From Sinotaia quadrata (lineage: Eukaryota; Mollusca; Gastropoda; Architaenioglossa; Viviparidae): DNA of 64,000 nt. The notes below the pieces were generated by a model. It was given only the letters and a program-made list of their open reading frames with translations, was not told the DNA's origin and did no database searches. The DNA lies in NCBI GenBank assembly GCA_028829895.1, contig CM054182.1, positions 60,591,379 through 60,655,378 on the forward strand, in the 5' to 3' direction. Shown here in pieces: positions 1 through 11,725 of the stretch (its first letter is position 1; every line of letters starts with the position of its first letter). Position numbers and translations under genes: made by a program.

Positions 1-439
1 TGCTTTTAGTTACTCCACAACTGCCATAAATTAAGTTATAAATCGCCGTGTCGACGACTAACCTTGCCTCGTGCTCAGTTTTGTCATCACCTGTTCTGCT
101 TGTTTTACATTCTGTATAAACATTGTGCCAAAGTAACCTGACCTCATTTTTCGGTCACCTGCATTCTCTCGGTAGGTTCGCTCGTCTATGTTGTTAGGAT
201 CTGTTCCCTCCCTGGCTGTTGTTAGCAAGCAATCGTTCAAGAGGTAAGCCCTTGTATGTTGTTAAACATACATTCTTTCACTAGGTAATATTGCGTGTTG
301 CTGTTGGTACGCATTCTTCGTGAGATAATGTTGAGTGTTCTTTGCTAACAGATTAAACTAGTATATATGTTCTGCGTTAATGTATCTCATGGCTAAATGC
401 AGGATGTTGTTAACATGACTGTTTCAAGATTGTTCCTCA

Positions 440-592
440 TGGCTAGAAGTATCTTCTTGTTAATATGCATGTGTCATGGCTAGATGTATCTTGTTAATAT
501 GCATGTGTCATGGCTAGATGTATCTTGTTAATATGCATGTGTTATGGCTAGATGTATCTTGTTAATATGCATGTGTCATGGCTAGATGCTAT
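440..592. repeat. Minisatellite, 34-bp unit, about 4 copies
   Basis: Units beginning TTGTTAATATGCATGTG recur at 457, 491, 525 and 559, each followed by a CATGGCTAGATGTATC block. Copies differ at only a few positions. Confidence 0.9.
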
Positions 593-630
593 CTTACTGT
601 TAACTTGCCTCATAGCTAGATATATTTTGC

Positions 631-770
631 TGTTAACATGCATGTCTCTTGGCCGGTGTGTAAATCTGAGGCGTGTGTTTCATGGCTAGATGTATCTTAC
701 TGTTAACTTGCATGTCTCTTGGCCGGTGTGTAAATCTGACGCGTGTGTTTCATGGCTAGACAGATGTAAG
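631..770. repeat. Tandem duplication, 70-bp unit, 2 copies
   Basis: Copies start at 631 and 701 with TGTTAACWTGCATGTCTC and share GGCCGGTGTGTAAATCTGA. The unit also contains the CATGGCTAGA block of the preceding 34-bp array, so it probably derives from it. Confidence 0.85.
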
Positions 771-877
771 GTATTCTGTGTACTTCACATTGCCAGTTTG
801 TATGTTGTATTTGCTTCATAGCCAGAGATGTATTGATTTGTTAACCTAACCACCTCACAGTCACCTGCACCATATTT

Positions 878-1530
878 GTTGACATGTGTACGTCGAGAGC
901 ATACGTTGTTGTTATGTATACGTAACAGTCATGTAATGTTGCTTGTTAACATGTATATATATATCACATTCAAATGTATGTTGTTGACATGTATACGTCA
1001 CAGTCATGTAATGTTGCTTGTTGACATGTATACATCACAATCAGATGTAATGTTGCTTGTTGACATGTATACATCACAGTCAGATGTATGTTGTTTGTTG
1101 ACATGTATAAGTTAAGTCAGATGTAGTTGCTAGTTGACATGTATACGTCACAGTCAGATGTAGTTGCTTATTGACATGTATACATCACAGTCAGATGTTG
1201 ACATATATGCGTCGCAATTCGATGTAGTTTATTGACATGTATAGGTCACAGTCAGATATAGTTTGTTGCCATGCATATCTCACAGTCACATGTAATGTTG
1301 CTTGCTGCCATGTATACGTCACAGTCGTATGTATGTTGTTTGTTGACATATATACGTCACGGTCAGATGCATGTTGATTGTTGACATGATTACGTCACAG
1401 TCATTTGTTGTTTGTTGACATACATACGTTACGTTCAGATATATACCTGTTGATTGTTGACGTGTACGTCACATGAGATGAATGCTGTTTGTTGACATGT
1501 ATACCTCATAGTCATATGCGCGTTGTTAAC
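878..1530. repeat. Minisatellite of about 38-40 bp, about 16-17 diverged copies
   Basis: The core GTTGACATGTATACGTCACA followed by GTCAGATGT repeats with variable spacing. Many copies hold an ACGTCA half-site, others a degraded form (ACATCA, AGGTCA). Divergence and variable unit length suggest an older array than most in this window. A short open frame on + from 876 is a by-product. Confidence 0.85.
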
Positions 1531-2408
1531 ATATCAGTACTATGTGTGTCTTTGTTAGCATGTTTGTAGGGTAATATGTTTAGACCAGTGAATTCTAACC
1601 TCCAGGCAGAGAGATTTTTGTTGGGTCTCCTCATGTGACTAACTAGACAATTCGAATTTTTGGAAATAATGAGGTTAAGTCCTTGAAAATACATGCTTAC
1701 ATATAATTATACAGTTCTGTTTTGTTATGGATTTGTTTATTATTTAGGTCATAAACACAATTTGAATTTTTTTAACTGATGTGCGTTGGGTCGCCAGGCA
1801 CATGTTTCGAAATTTCGGGATGCAAGAAAAAAAGAATAAGTTTGGGAAGCACTATTGTTGACCATTAACATGACCCAGATAGAGGTACAAGTATTACCGG
1901 TTCTAGTTTCTTACTAGCTCGACCACTCTGTGGTTTCTAAGACAACATAGTGATCGATGGCTTTCCTGAAGTAATCTGTCTCTGTACCTGCCACAGTCCA
2001 ACCTCTACAGCACATGTCTCGCCCTCCTCACGATTTGTGGATTTTGTTTGTAGTTCCATAGATGACAGCGATAAGCACTGCAAGATAGATGAAGCTGTCA
2101 ACTGACAAAGCGAGTGGAGTTAAGTATTACCTGCCTCTTTGGCATACGTTTGCTGTTTTGTTCTTAATGGAATTAATTATTACCTGGCTGTTTGGCGTGA
2201 TGTTGTCTTTACTGCTTCACCCTAGTTTCCCTTTTAATTTGTTTGTTTGCTTATTGTTTTGTTGCTGTGTTGGATTTGTTTTATAGGTATATATTAGCTT
2301 GTTATTGATCGATGAAATATATACAAATAGCAGATTACTAATTCATTTTCAGGAGACGGAACTGCTTAATTCCTGAGTAAAAGCATCGCTTGCCGTGCGT
2401 GTTTGGGT
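1531..2408. other. Unique AT-rich sequence, no gene recognised
   Basis: No repeat or conserved coding pattern seen. The short open frames here (60-65 codons) show no family resemblance. Confidence 0.6.
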
Positions 2409-2695
2409 ACGCTACATTTTCCTTGTATTTATATGTCCATGTTAAAGCTCAGCATACGCGTCCTTGTGGCATCACTAGAGCACGCTACATTTACTTTGTA
2501 TTTATATTTCTATGGCAAAGCTCAACATACGCGTGTTTGTGGCATCACCAGAGCACGCTACATTCTCCTTGTATTTATGCGTCCATGGCAAAGCTCAGCA
2601 ACATACGCGCGTTTGTAGCATCACTAGAGCACGCTACATTCTCCTTATATTTATGTGTCCATGGCAAAGCTCAACATACGCAAAGATGTCTTCTC
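2409..2695. repeat. Tandem repeat, 73-76-bp unit, about 4 copies
   Basis: ACGCTACATT starts recur at 2409, 2482, 2555 and 2631, each with a TTGTATTTAT-like block and CATACGCG. Overlapping open frames in all three + frames (up to 161 codons) come from the stop-poor unit and are not considered genes. Confidence 0.9.
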
Positions 2696-3192
2696 TTTCA
2701 CACTCACGCGCTCACCCACAGACACACAACGCAGTATTTTTTTTTATTACATAAACATACCTTCTGTATATATATATGGAAGTTTATTTCTGTACATGTA
2801 AAACTTTTGACGCTCAAGATCGACACACATTACAACAGAATCTGTCAGCAAGTTTTAATTGAGATTAGAGATTGAGATTGAGCGAAAGGTTTGCAAGGGC
2901 AATGGAACATGTCTGTCTTTTGTAGATCCATGCTCCCCTTCCCCACACTTTTTTTTAAAACAGTCTTCATAGCAAATTGTACTTTAGATGGCACTAGTGA
3001 TGTGAAGATAACATATTTTCTTATTCGAGATTTTTCTCCTTATTTTCTAAAATATTGTTGGATTGTTTTGCAGCATTTTAGAATATTTCATAATATGATG
3101 AAACTTTCCTGAATGTCTTAGAGACTTAGAACATTCTGTGATTGCTCCAGAAATATTTGTGTTATCACTAGTTAAAACTGATAAATTCATTC

Positions 3193-3352
3193 AAATGTTG
3201 ATAATAAAATCATTCACGGTCGAAATGTTGATAATAAAATCAATCACGGTTGAAATGTTGATAATAAAATCATTCACGGTCGAAATGTTGATAATAAAAT
3301 CAATCACGGTCGAAATGTTGATAATAAAATCAATAACGGTCGAAATGTTGGA
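3193..3352. repeat. Minisatellite, 30-bp unit, 5.3 copies
   Basis: The unit AAATGTTGATAATAAAATCA plus WTCACGGTYG repeats almost perfectly. Because 30 is a multiple of three, the array yields an in-frame peptide repeat (MLIIKSFTVE), judged fortuitous. Confidence 0.92.
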
Positions 3353-4114
3353 CGCAGGATCATTCTCCTATCTCCCGATAAATTTTGTTTTAAATTCACG
3401 TGTAACACTTAAGAAAAAGAAAGATTTCTTTTAGCCTCACATATATTAGCATAATTATGTGAGGTTGCAGGACAATAATGATACAAACCGCTTGTACATT
3501 TTCAAGCATACTGTTATTTCAAAAGGCCGGAGTTTTCTTCCTTAGTAGTGCAATATAATTCATTACAGATGTACTTTTGGGGGCTGATAATTTCAGTAGA
3601 ATATTATGCATATTAACTTATATATCAGCAGGGTATTTATTAAAATAAATATCTTGTATTTGTGGGACTGATGCCATTCTCTGCATGGATTCCTAGCTAC
3701 CGGACGCCATTTTGAAAATACGAACTTCATCAGTCAGCCATATGTAACAGTACAAATGTTCTGCGCCGAATTTTGCTTATCCCATCGAGGTTTGACTTAT
3801 AACCAGAAACATTTTTAGACAACACATGTAATTCACAGGCAAAATTGCATTTGTCAACTACAGTTAATATCTACCAATGAAATAAAATTACAGAACTACT
3901 TAGCAATCATTTTTGTCAATCAATCTCATCGAAACTTTTATTTCTTTACTCATTATATCATTCACTTCTAACTTTTAATTTCTCTATTTCGACAGGAAAC
4001 TGAATAGGTTTTTAAAATACGCCCTCATAACGTGTTGTTGTTTTTTTAATTAAAAAAAAAACAACGGCGAGAGAGGACACTTTTGTCAATATGCTACATA
4101 ATTAGAATGCATTA
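3353..4114. other. Unique AT-rich sequence, no gene recognised
   Basis: Includes a T-run/A-run near 4040-4063 and a lone GCCATTTT word at about 3708. No coding pattern seen. Confidence 0.6.
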
Positions 4115-4280
4115 ACTTAAATACCAGGGTCGTTTGTTTATTTTTCATTTCATTGACTTAAATACCAGGGTCGTTTGTTTATTTTTCATTTCATTGACTT
4201 AAATACCAGGGTCGTTTGTTTATTTTTCATTTCATTGACTTAAATACCAGGGTCGTTCGTTTATTTTTCATTTCATTGAC
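4115..4280. repeat. Minisatellite, 41-bp unit, 4 copies
   Basis: ACTTAAATACCAGGGTCGTT starts at 4115, 4156, 4197 and 4238. Copies are nearly identical, indicating recent expansion. Confidence 0.93.
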
Positions 4281-5686
4281 GTAGAGCACTTGTTCTCATG
4301 TCTTTTCTTTTCATTTTCTGTTCCATTGTTACGAGTTGGGTTATAAATATGACAGTAACGCGTTTTCATTTAATTATAACTGGCTTTAAAATGTGTGATA
4401 TTACTCTAGCGGATATACACGTAATTAGCTCCATCTCCATTAATTGATTTTTGATACCAGAGATCTGCATGTTTTCATGTTCATTAATTTGTACTTTCCT
4501 TTTATTATGTTGACGAGTTGTAAGCCGGTTGCACTGAGGTCTTCATTATGTGTTTGCTTATGCCTTGATTGGTTTATTGCTTAATACTACAAGTATGCAC
4601 GCTGATGGGTTTTTATTTATAACTTTTGAGCTCTGCTCTTTTATGGCCCTCTCACAAAGCTCGACGTGCCCGTTTTAGAGTGTGATTGTCTGTTCTGTCT
4701 TTCTTTCTCTTTATCCGTCCGTATGTCCGTCATTGAGTCTGTCTGCTTGTTTACAGACTTCGCAGAAACCCCGGAGAAAATGTTTCATATAAATACAGCT
4801 TTGCACTGATTAGTGTATTGGAACCGCCCTTTTTTGCCTAAGAAATAAACTTTTATACTGTATTTGACATTAATTTTCTTAACATATCATCTCCAGTAAA
4901 TCAAGATAAGATACAAATCTTGTGATTACATTCCAACACACTGATTTTGATAATAAAATCGCGCTTCCACACTCACAACGATGGGTTGGGGGAGGGGGGG
5001 GGAGAAGGAGGAAGAACGCTTGGTTGGTGTTGCCGTTTGTAGTTTTAAAAGTCAACACATTGATCTTGTGCAATCTGTGAATGTAAACCCCACTGATTAA
5101 CCAGTGAACCTTAGCGTAGATGTTTAAAAATCACAACGTTTGAAGCAAGAAAGCAACCATCCGTGGCAAGGCAAGTTGGGAGTCAAAATCCACCGGTGCT
5201 AGTGGCGACCAATCGGTACAGATGGCCTAAGGCTAAGCAGTCGGGACTAAAGCAATAGGAAAATGCTGGCGAAGATTTACAACAACAGCAAAAAAAAAAC
5301 GCTTGTGAAAGAAAAACTCAATTATTCGTGTTATAAATTATTAATGCTTGCGTCATTCATTACTTTACAGCGCTCGGACTGTAAGACCTACGTGCTTAAG
5401 GCGACGTCACGTAAAAGCACACGCAGATTGACCCGTCACAGTGGAAATGGGTGTTGTTGTTTTTTTTCATAAAAACAAATCTCATCAGGCCTCTACTTTG
5501 ACGCAGTTTTAGTGATGAATATATATCTAAATGGTTGAGCAGGCAGTGAGTCGAAAAATAGGATTATAACTCATGATGTAATAAAGCCGAACAAACGGCT
5601 AACAGTGAAGTCTAAATTTGCCGTTAATAATGATGTAAGTATACTTTCTCTCTGGGTCCCCGACAGAATGGAAGAACGCGCGCGCA

Positions 5687-5689
<3 letters not shown>
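4281..5689. other. Unique AT-rich sequence, no gene recognised
   Basis: Contains a short G-rich run at 4987-5002 and a pyrimidine-rich TCTTTCTTTCTC stretch near 4700. Short open frames at 4879-5073 (minus) and 5263-5472 (plus) have low-complexity or unrecognised products. Confidence 0.5.

Positions 5690-5739
<50 letters not shown>
5690..5739. repeat. (TG)n microsatellite, about 50 bp
   Basis: Uninterrupted TG dinucleotides preceded by GCGCGCGCAAGCG. Confidence 0.97.
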
Positions 5740-5742
<3 letters not shown>

Positions 5743-6789
5743 ATCGATGTGATGTGACAGTGACAGTATGGTACTCTGCACTAATTCATGATTTTATCGC
5801 ATTCCATCATAAATAACCACTTTTCCAGCCTCGTTGTTCTCAGTTCTTTTGTAGTAATATAGGTCCAGTTATTGTCTGAGGAGTCTGTGAAATTCTTCGT
5901 TCGTGAATCATCTGTACAAATGTGTACACACGCTTGTAACTACAACTTAAGGAAACAATGACGTGAAAATTCGCACGGTACCAGAATGTCTCTCGTAACT
6001 TACGAGCAGCTCCTGCCTGAAAATCTCGTAAATATATCAGCAGACAGTGATACAAGCAGAACACAGTCCAGAATTGAAGTAAAGCAGATTTTTGTTTTTG
6101 TTAAATGTACGGTTTTGTATTTGAAATCTCACTTTCCTGACAGACCAACCAACCAACCGAGCAACCAACAGATAAATCACCTCCAAGTAAAGAAATAAAA
6201 TTAATGCATCACTAAAACCGAGCACCCAGGGCAACAAGAAGAAATCAGCGCCGTCGGGTTTTCGATCTCAACCGCTAGCTACTTTTTTCTTTTAAAGCAG
6301 GAAACGCTTAAATTAATAATGTACGTATTGACACACGCATGTATTGATGCGTAGTACAACACATGTAAATATATAATCACACGCGAAAGTTAATTGCATG
6401 GAAACACCCTAGCTCCACTCTGTCCATTATTTTGCTTTTAAATCGCAGTCTTTGTTTATATAAAGAAACACTCGTCTTTTTCTTTCCTTTTTTTACATTG
6501 TTTTTTAAAACTTCCACGCCAATCATGTTAAGTCCTACAGACAGAGCACTCGCTATTTTTTTCGACTTTATTACATATTTAACCGCTGCGACCCGTTCCA
6601 GATTTCAGGTCATTTACTCTTTGGGTGTGGAGAAGGAAGTGGAATCTTATCGGCTATATATTTTATTTTATCAGCTTTACATCCTCTGCGAGTTCGCCCT
6701 GTATCTAATTATGGCCGTCACCATTTTTTTCCCCCCTTAAGACGAAGATTAATTTTCAAGTTAGTTACCGATCCGAGCACGCAGTGTTT

Positions 6790-6905
6790 CGCTCACGTGG
6801 TGTTACGAGACGCGCGTGTTTACAGTCATTTATTCAGTACGGGACGTCACGTGGTGTTACGAAATGCGCGTGTTTATTTATTTACTTAGTACATGACCAC
6901 GTGAT
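6790..6905. promoter_or_regulatory. Cluster of three CACGTG E-boxes in a short direct repeat
   Basis: CACGTG occurs at 6794-6799, 6848-6853 and 6898-6903. The first two lie in duplicated segments sharing TCACGTGGTGTTACGA and GCGCGTGTTTA, 54 bp apart. CACGTG is the classical binding word of bHLH-ZIP factors (USF, MITF, MAX families). The spacing and CpG content stand out from the AT-rich surroundings. Function is inferred only. Confidence 0.35.
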
Positions 6906-7082
6906 TATTTTAAGGCATCATAAGTAATTGTCTCTGTATGTGTAGTCATACGTGCGTGTAGAGCATCCATCCACACATCCGTCCGTCCGCCTGTCTGTCT
7001 ATCTATCTGCTATTTGTGTCAGTATGTCTGTGTTTCTGCAAATCTCTTTTATTGTACCACAAGTATAGAATGCAAGCAGTGT

Positions 7083-7262
7083 ATTATAATTCTCATTAAT
7101 TGTTTTCATAAGTAAATGTACTATAATTCTCATTAATTGTTTTCATAAGTAAATGTACTATAATTCTCATTAATTGTTTTCATAAGTAAATGTATTATAA
7201 TTCTCATTAATTGTTTTCATAAGTATAGTAAGCAAACAATGTATAATAATTCTCATTAATGT
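7083..7262. repeat. Minisatellite, 37-bp unit, about 5 copies
   Basis: TATAATTCTCATTAATTG recurs at about 7085, 7122, 7159, then 7196 and 7245 (last with an insertion). Extremely AT-rich. Confidence 0.9.
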
Positions 7263-8015
7263 TTTTTTTTCTTCTAAAATTTGCTTTAAATCATTATTAT
7301 TTTTCCTTGTTCATTTATTTTGTCTATTAAAAATGTGATTGTCTCAGAATGATGATGCTTTATTGATAGTAGTGATAACATCATAGTTCTAAAATTAGTT
7401 ATCATTTTAATAGCCGCACGTATTAAAAATGTCGTCAGAGTTGACCATGTCTTGGTGGAAATGAAATTGGTACGAGTACGCACGGCTACTTGTAACGATT
7501 TGCAAAACGTAGAAAAGATAAAGTTTAGTTACAGGTATGCGTTTCAGCTGTGTTGTTAATAACTGGTGCAGTAGGCTACGACCTGAGCAACTTTAAAAAA
7601 TAAAATCTGTTAAAGAAAAAGAACTCTCACCCATTTTTTTTCTTCCCACGCAATCTGTCGATTTTATAACGGACGTTTCACTCGCCCAATATCACCTGCT
7701 TCCTTTAGACATCCGTATCCTGTTTGCATATTTAGCCCAATCAGAATGCATATTACAGACGTCCGCTTTTTAACGCGAATATAGAAAGCCCTGATTTGCA
7801 CACGCATTACGTACAGACAGTTTCGAAACAAGTGGCAGTAAAATTTCTTATATCGTGAAAATCATTAAGAAAACGACGATTTCTTACAGTTAAATCATTT
7901 TGGATATATATATATTATTCATGGAAGAACTTTTCTGTGTCTAGAAACTTCTAGGATAACAAAACAAAAGGTTTGTTAGAACTTGCTTGTGGGTTTGATT
8001 GAATTTGTGGACTCG
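7263..8015. other. Unique AT-rich sequence, no gene recognised
   Basis: No repeat or coding pattern recognised. A minus-strand 65-codon frame at 7286-7483 shows no known domain. Confidence 0.55.
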
Positions 8016-8210
<195 letters not shown>

Positions 8211-8554
8211 GCCTGCTTCTAACTATATATTTGTTTAATCAAACACATCGGCTTACCAAGGTATTTAGAAGAAATTATGTGAAATAAATTTTTATTATTT
8301 TATTGAGATAATATAATTGTATAAATGCATTCTACAAATAAAAATAGTTTTTGATATGTAAGAATGTATGAAGGAATAATCGGAGTTTGCAAGGTTGTTT
8401 TAAAATCTTTCATAAATAGGCATATGGAGTTTAAAACTTAGCTGGACGGCAACGATTCCAAATGTTTGGTAGCAAGTTATGGAATTTAACAAAAGTTGTT
8501 TCATGTACGCTATCATCCCGAGCATTTTTCAAAATGGATTCGGGTTTTCTTAAT

Positions 8555-8957
8555 TTTGACTATACTGAATTAGGGTTGTCTTTGTTATTTGGTCTGTACT
8601 AGATTCGGGTTGTCTTCTTAATTTGGACTGTACTGGACTCGTGTTGTCTTAATTTGGATTGTACTGGATTCGTGTTGTCTTCTTAATTTGGACTGTACTG
8701 GATTCGTGTTGTCTTAATTTGGACTGTACTGGTTTCGAGTTGTCTAATTAATTTGGACTGTACTGGATTCGGGTTGTCTTAATTTGGACTGTACTGGATT
8801 CGGGTTGTCTTCTTAATTTGGACTGTACTCGATTCGGGTTGTCTTAATTTGGACTGTATTGGATTCGGGTTGTCTTAATTTGGACTATAGAGGATTCGGG
8901 TTGTCTTAATTTGGACTGTACTGGATTCGGGTTGTCTTAATTTGGACTGTATTGGAT
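8555..8957. repeat. Minisatellite, alternating 31/34-bp units, about 12 copies
   Basis: GGATTCGGGTTGTCTTAATT followed by TGGACTGTACT recurs. Some copies carry an extra CTT (TCTTCTTAATT), making 34-bp units interspersed with 31-bp ones. Confidence 0.92.
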
Positions 8958-9462
8958 GCTTGTAATTACCTGGATTCGAATTCAACTTTAAAGAAACTTA
9001 TAAAAAAAAACCGGGGGGTTTCTTGGAAATAGTGACCTAACTACATACATTTCTCTATAGCAGGACCTGGCTACTTACTCTGGTACCAACATCCGCCACC
9101 GGCAACCTCTCCTATCAAAGACCCCCACTCCATCCCGGCACGCCCTATCCTGTGCCTTATCTTTCTCCCGCCTATGCGCGCCATATTAAAATGCAACGTC
9201 ATACTTCACATGGGGAAAAGAAGATAAATCAGTCAGAAATTTCCCTTGGACTTGATCATCTTCATGTGCTACCTAGTCGAGAGACGGCCCGATACCAATT
9301 GGGGTTAACTTCCACTACGCACAAGTAGGAGACAACGTGTCTCCGGTGTCGGTTGCTGCACGCGGTGTGTGACGAGACTGGATTTTCTGTTTTCAGTATA
9401 ACGTTTACTGTTAGATCTATCAACACTTCTGCTGGATTGGCGGGGGGGGGGAGGGAAGAGTA
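8958..9462. other. Unique sequence, no gene recognised
   Basis: More GC-rich than its surroundings at 9070-9180. No open coding pattern recognised. Confidence 0.5.
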
Positions 9463-9645
9463 TATTCCAGTGCTAATCTCTGGATTGTGGACGTATTCCA
9501 GTGCCAGTCTGTCGAATGTGTGACGTATTCCAGTGCCAGTCTGTCGAATGTGTGACGTACTCCAGTGCTATTCTGTGGATTGTCTGACGTATTCGAGTGG
9601 TAATCTGTGGATTGTGTGACGTATCCCAGTTCTAATCTGATTGCT
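9463..9645. repeat. Minisatellite, 32-bp unit, about 6 copies
   Basis: ACGTATTCCAGTG starts at 9491, 9523 and 9555 (as ACGTACTCC) and beyond, separated by 32 bp, with CTGTSGATTGTGTG between. The minus-strand 88-codon frame here is an array by-product. Confidence 0.88.
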
Positions 9646-9818
9646 TGAATGCGTATTTGCATTGAGTGTGGAAAACAAACAAGCAAATAAAAAATAACCT
9701 AAGGTGGATAGAGATCAGGCAAGAAGTGGATTTAACTCATACAGTGTCTATATAAAAAATTGTTTGGTATTTGGCTTGTGAGATGTTGTCTTTCTTATAC
9801 ACATGCTTGTATCAGATT

Positions 9819-9891
9819 CAGTCAAATCTTTGTTTCATGTCGATAATGGCGTATCAGTCAAATCTTTGTTTCATGTCGATAATGGCGTATC
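9819..9891. repeat. Tandem duplication, 36-bp unit, 2 copies
   Basis: CAGTCAAATCTTTGTTTCAT begins at 9819 and 9855; both copies end with GATAATGGCGTAT. Confidence 0.93.
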
Positions 9892-10199
9892 ATGAAAGGA
9901 AGTGATGCGCAATATCACGTGTCTTTGAAAGATTGAAAGAAAAACTATTCCTTAAATAAATAAATATTATTTTGCAGTTTATTTTGACTTAGTTTAGCGG
10001 AATTTCTAAACATTTTCGCATTTGGTCCTCTTAATTGTTTAATTGAAAACTACTCTGCCACATTTCTCTCTCTTTTTTAAATTTATTCTTCGCTGGAGAA
10101 GGCCGCATAGTTCATTAAGTAAAATAATTAATATTTTAAATAGCAAAAAGTACAGGCGTTTCTAAATAGCAATCATAATTAATTTTCAGTTGTTAATAT

Positions 10200-10700
10200 T
10201 TGAAAACTTAAATTTCAAAAGAAGCGCATTTATTTGATAAACAGAGTCAGTGCGAATGATGCAACTGATCACATTCATTGACATGCTCGTGCTGATCTTT
10301 AAAACTGAGGGAAAATTTTAATCTTTGAGACGCGATCTGACTTGTTGACTTTCATAATAAAGAAAGTCTGCTCACAAATATAGGTTGATGCAAATAACAC
10401 AAACATCTTCTTGCAAATTCTTTCAGATTTTGAAACTTTCCTGGGTGCAGAGAAGCATAAAAGTCAATCAGGGGTTTGGTTTCAAAAGTTCTTCTTAAGG
10501 AGTTGTCGGCCTGAAATCAATCAGTCCCATCTGCAACTTTTCAGTGGCTTTTTCAATGTCACAAGCAAAGGGTGAGCTGAGCAGGTCGAACTGTTGTTCC
10601 ATTGCCTTGAAATCAGCAAACCTCCAGATAAATTCTTCTAATAAAGGCGTGGTCTGACACCTGTACTTGTCAGATAGTGCTTGTGAAACAGCCTGCGTCT
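10200..10700 (-). pseudogene. hAT transposase C-terminus (FADFKAMEQQ, CEQTFF dimerisation motif)
   Basis: The minus strand of 10501-10620 reads FADFKAMEQQFDLLSSPFAC then DIEKATEKLQMGLIDF without stops. After a frameshift near 10500 it reads TFETKPLIDFYASLHP and GKFQNLKEFARRC. After another shift, 10321-10376 gives CEQTFFIMKVNKSDRVSK, matching the conserved C-terminal hAT dimerisation region. The last recognisable codons end near 10200 with IIRTDSVYQINALLLKF. At least two frameshifts show inactivation. Confidence 0.75.
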
Positions 10701-11023
10701 TCGAAAGAGGAAAATGAGTTCTGCTCTTTCAGCTCAAAACGTTTAAGCCCCATTTGAAAGGATTTCACTTCCACGTACGATTCATGAGCAAATACACCTT
10801 TTCCTTGAAGTTTAATGTTCAGCTCATCGATGTTCGCATTATGTCCAAAGCTAATGCAAAATCACAAATTCATTCTTTACTCTGTATTAGTTATGAAAAG
10901 TCGCAAGAGATATCTTTCATAGAAAAAACATGAGAATCTCTACTTTGAGGTTCCACACCCTCTTTAGTACTTTTTCCCTATCTTAACCAGTGGACATGTG
11001 TGTGGTACAGCACATCAGTGAAA

Positions 11024-11227
11024 TCAGCATCCATATCTTCCAATAGGTTTTGGAACTGCCTGTTTTTTCAGTCCCCTTGCTTTTATTTCATTCACTGCAC
11101 ACACGACTGGATCCACAACATGCTTAAGATTTAAAGAAGTACAGAGTCTTTCTTGATGTATGATGCAGTGAAAGTTCAGTACATTGTGCAGTGGGAAATC
11201 TTTAATTTTATCGTTCATTAACTTCAC
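11024..11227 (-). pseudogene. hAT transposase middle fragment (HCIIHQE motif)
   Basis: A minus-strand open frame includes NFHCIIHQERLCTSLNLKHV followed by VVDPVVCAVNEIKARGLKK. The CIIHQE-x-LC block followed by a hydrophobic V-x-x-VN-x-I-x-A segment is typical of the middle of BED-finger hAT transposases. It lies downstream of the LDES core in the expected order, in a shifted frame. It is a fragment of the same element, not an independent gene. Confidence 0.7.
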
Positions 11228-11315
11228 AATGCCGGAATGTTTACCTGTGAGTGAGCCAATTCAGTTGTAATACTTGCCAGCCTATCTAAGCTTAATCCAG
11301 ATCTGATCAAACTGT

Positions 11316-11720
11316 TCATGACACGGTTGTACAAATCTTTCCCAGCACAAGTGCTTTTGAGAGATTCCATAGATAATAATTCCTCTGTAATGTCAAAGTT
11401 TTCATCAATTTCTGATTAAAAAAAAAAATAAGCAACTGTGCAGTATCCTGAAGATCAGTACTCTCATCCAAAGCAATAGAAAACCGCCGAAAAATATCAC
11501 TGGCCTTTAACTGTTGTTCTTGAAGATTCACTGCAATTGCGTCTATACAACGAAGAATTGTTATTCCTGAAAATGATATGGCTTCTACTTTAAACTTGGC
11601 TTCAGGACACACAACAATGACAGCACCAACCATACATTCTTTAATAAATTATGTTTTAGAAAATGGTTTGTTTTGCTTTGCGATTTTGTTGGCCAACACG
11701 AAACTTGCCTTTGTTGCATT
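11316..11720 (-). pseudogene. hAT transposase core region with first catalytic Asp motif
   Basis: Minus-strand translation gives ASFVLANKIAKQNKPFSK, an in-frame TAA at 11649-11651, then FIKECMVGAV and later FRRFSIALDESTDLQDTAQL. In hAT transposases the D of the LDES-like motif is the first residue of the catalytic DDE triad. The region stays open from 11633 to 11316 apart from low-complexity distortion at the T/A run near 11416-11427. The single nonsense codon in otherwise conserved flanking residues suggests decay by point mutation. Confidence 0.75.
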
Positions 11721-11725
11721 CTCTT

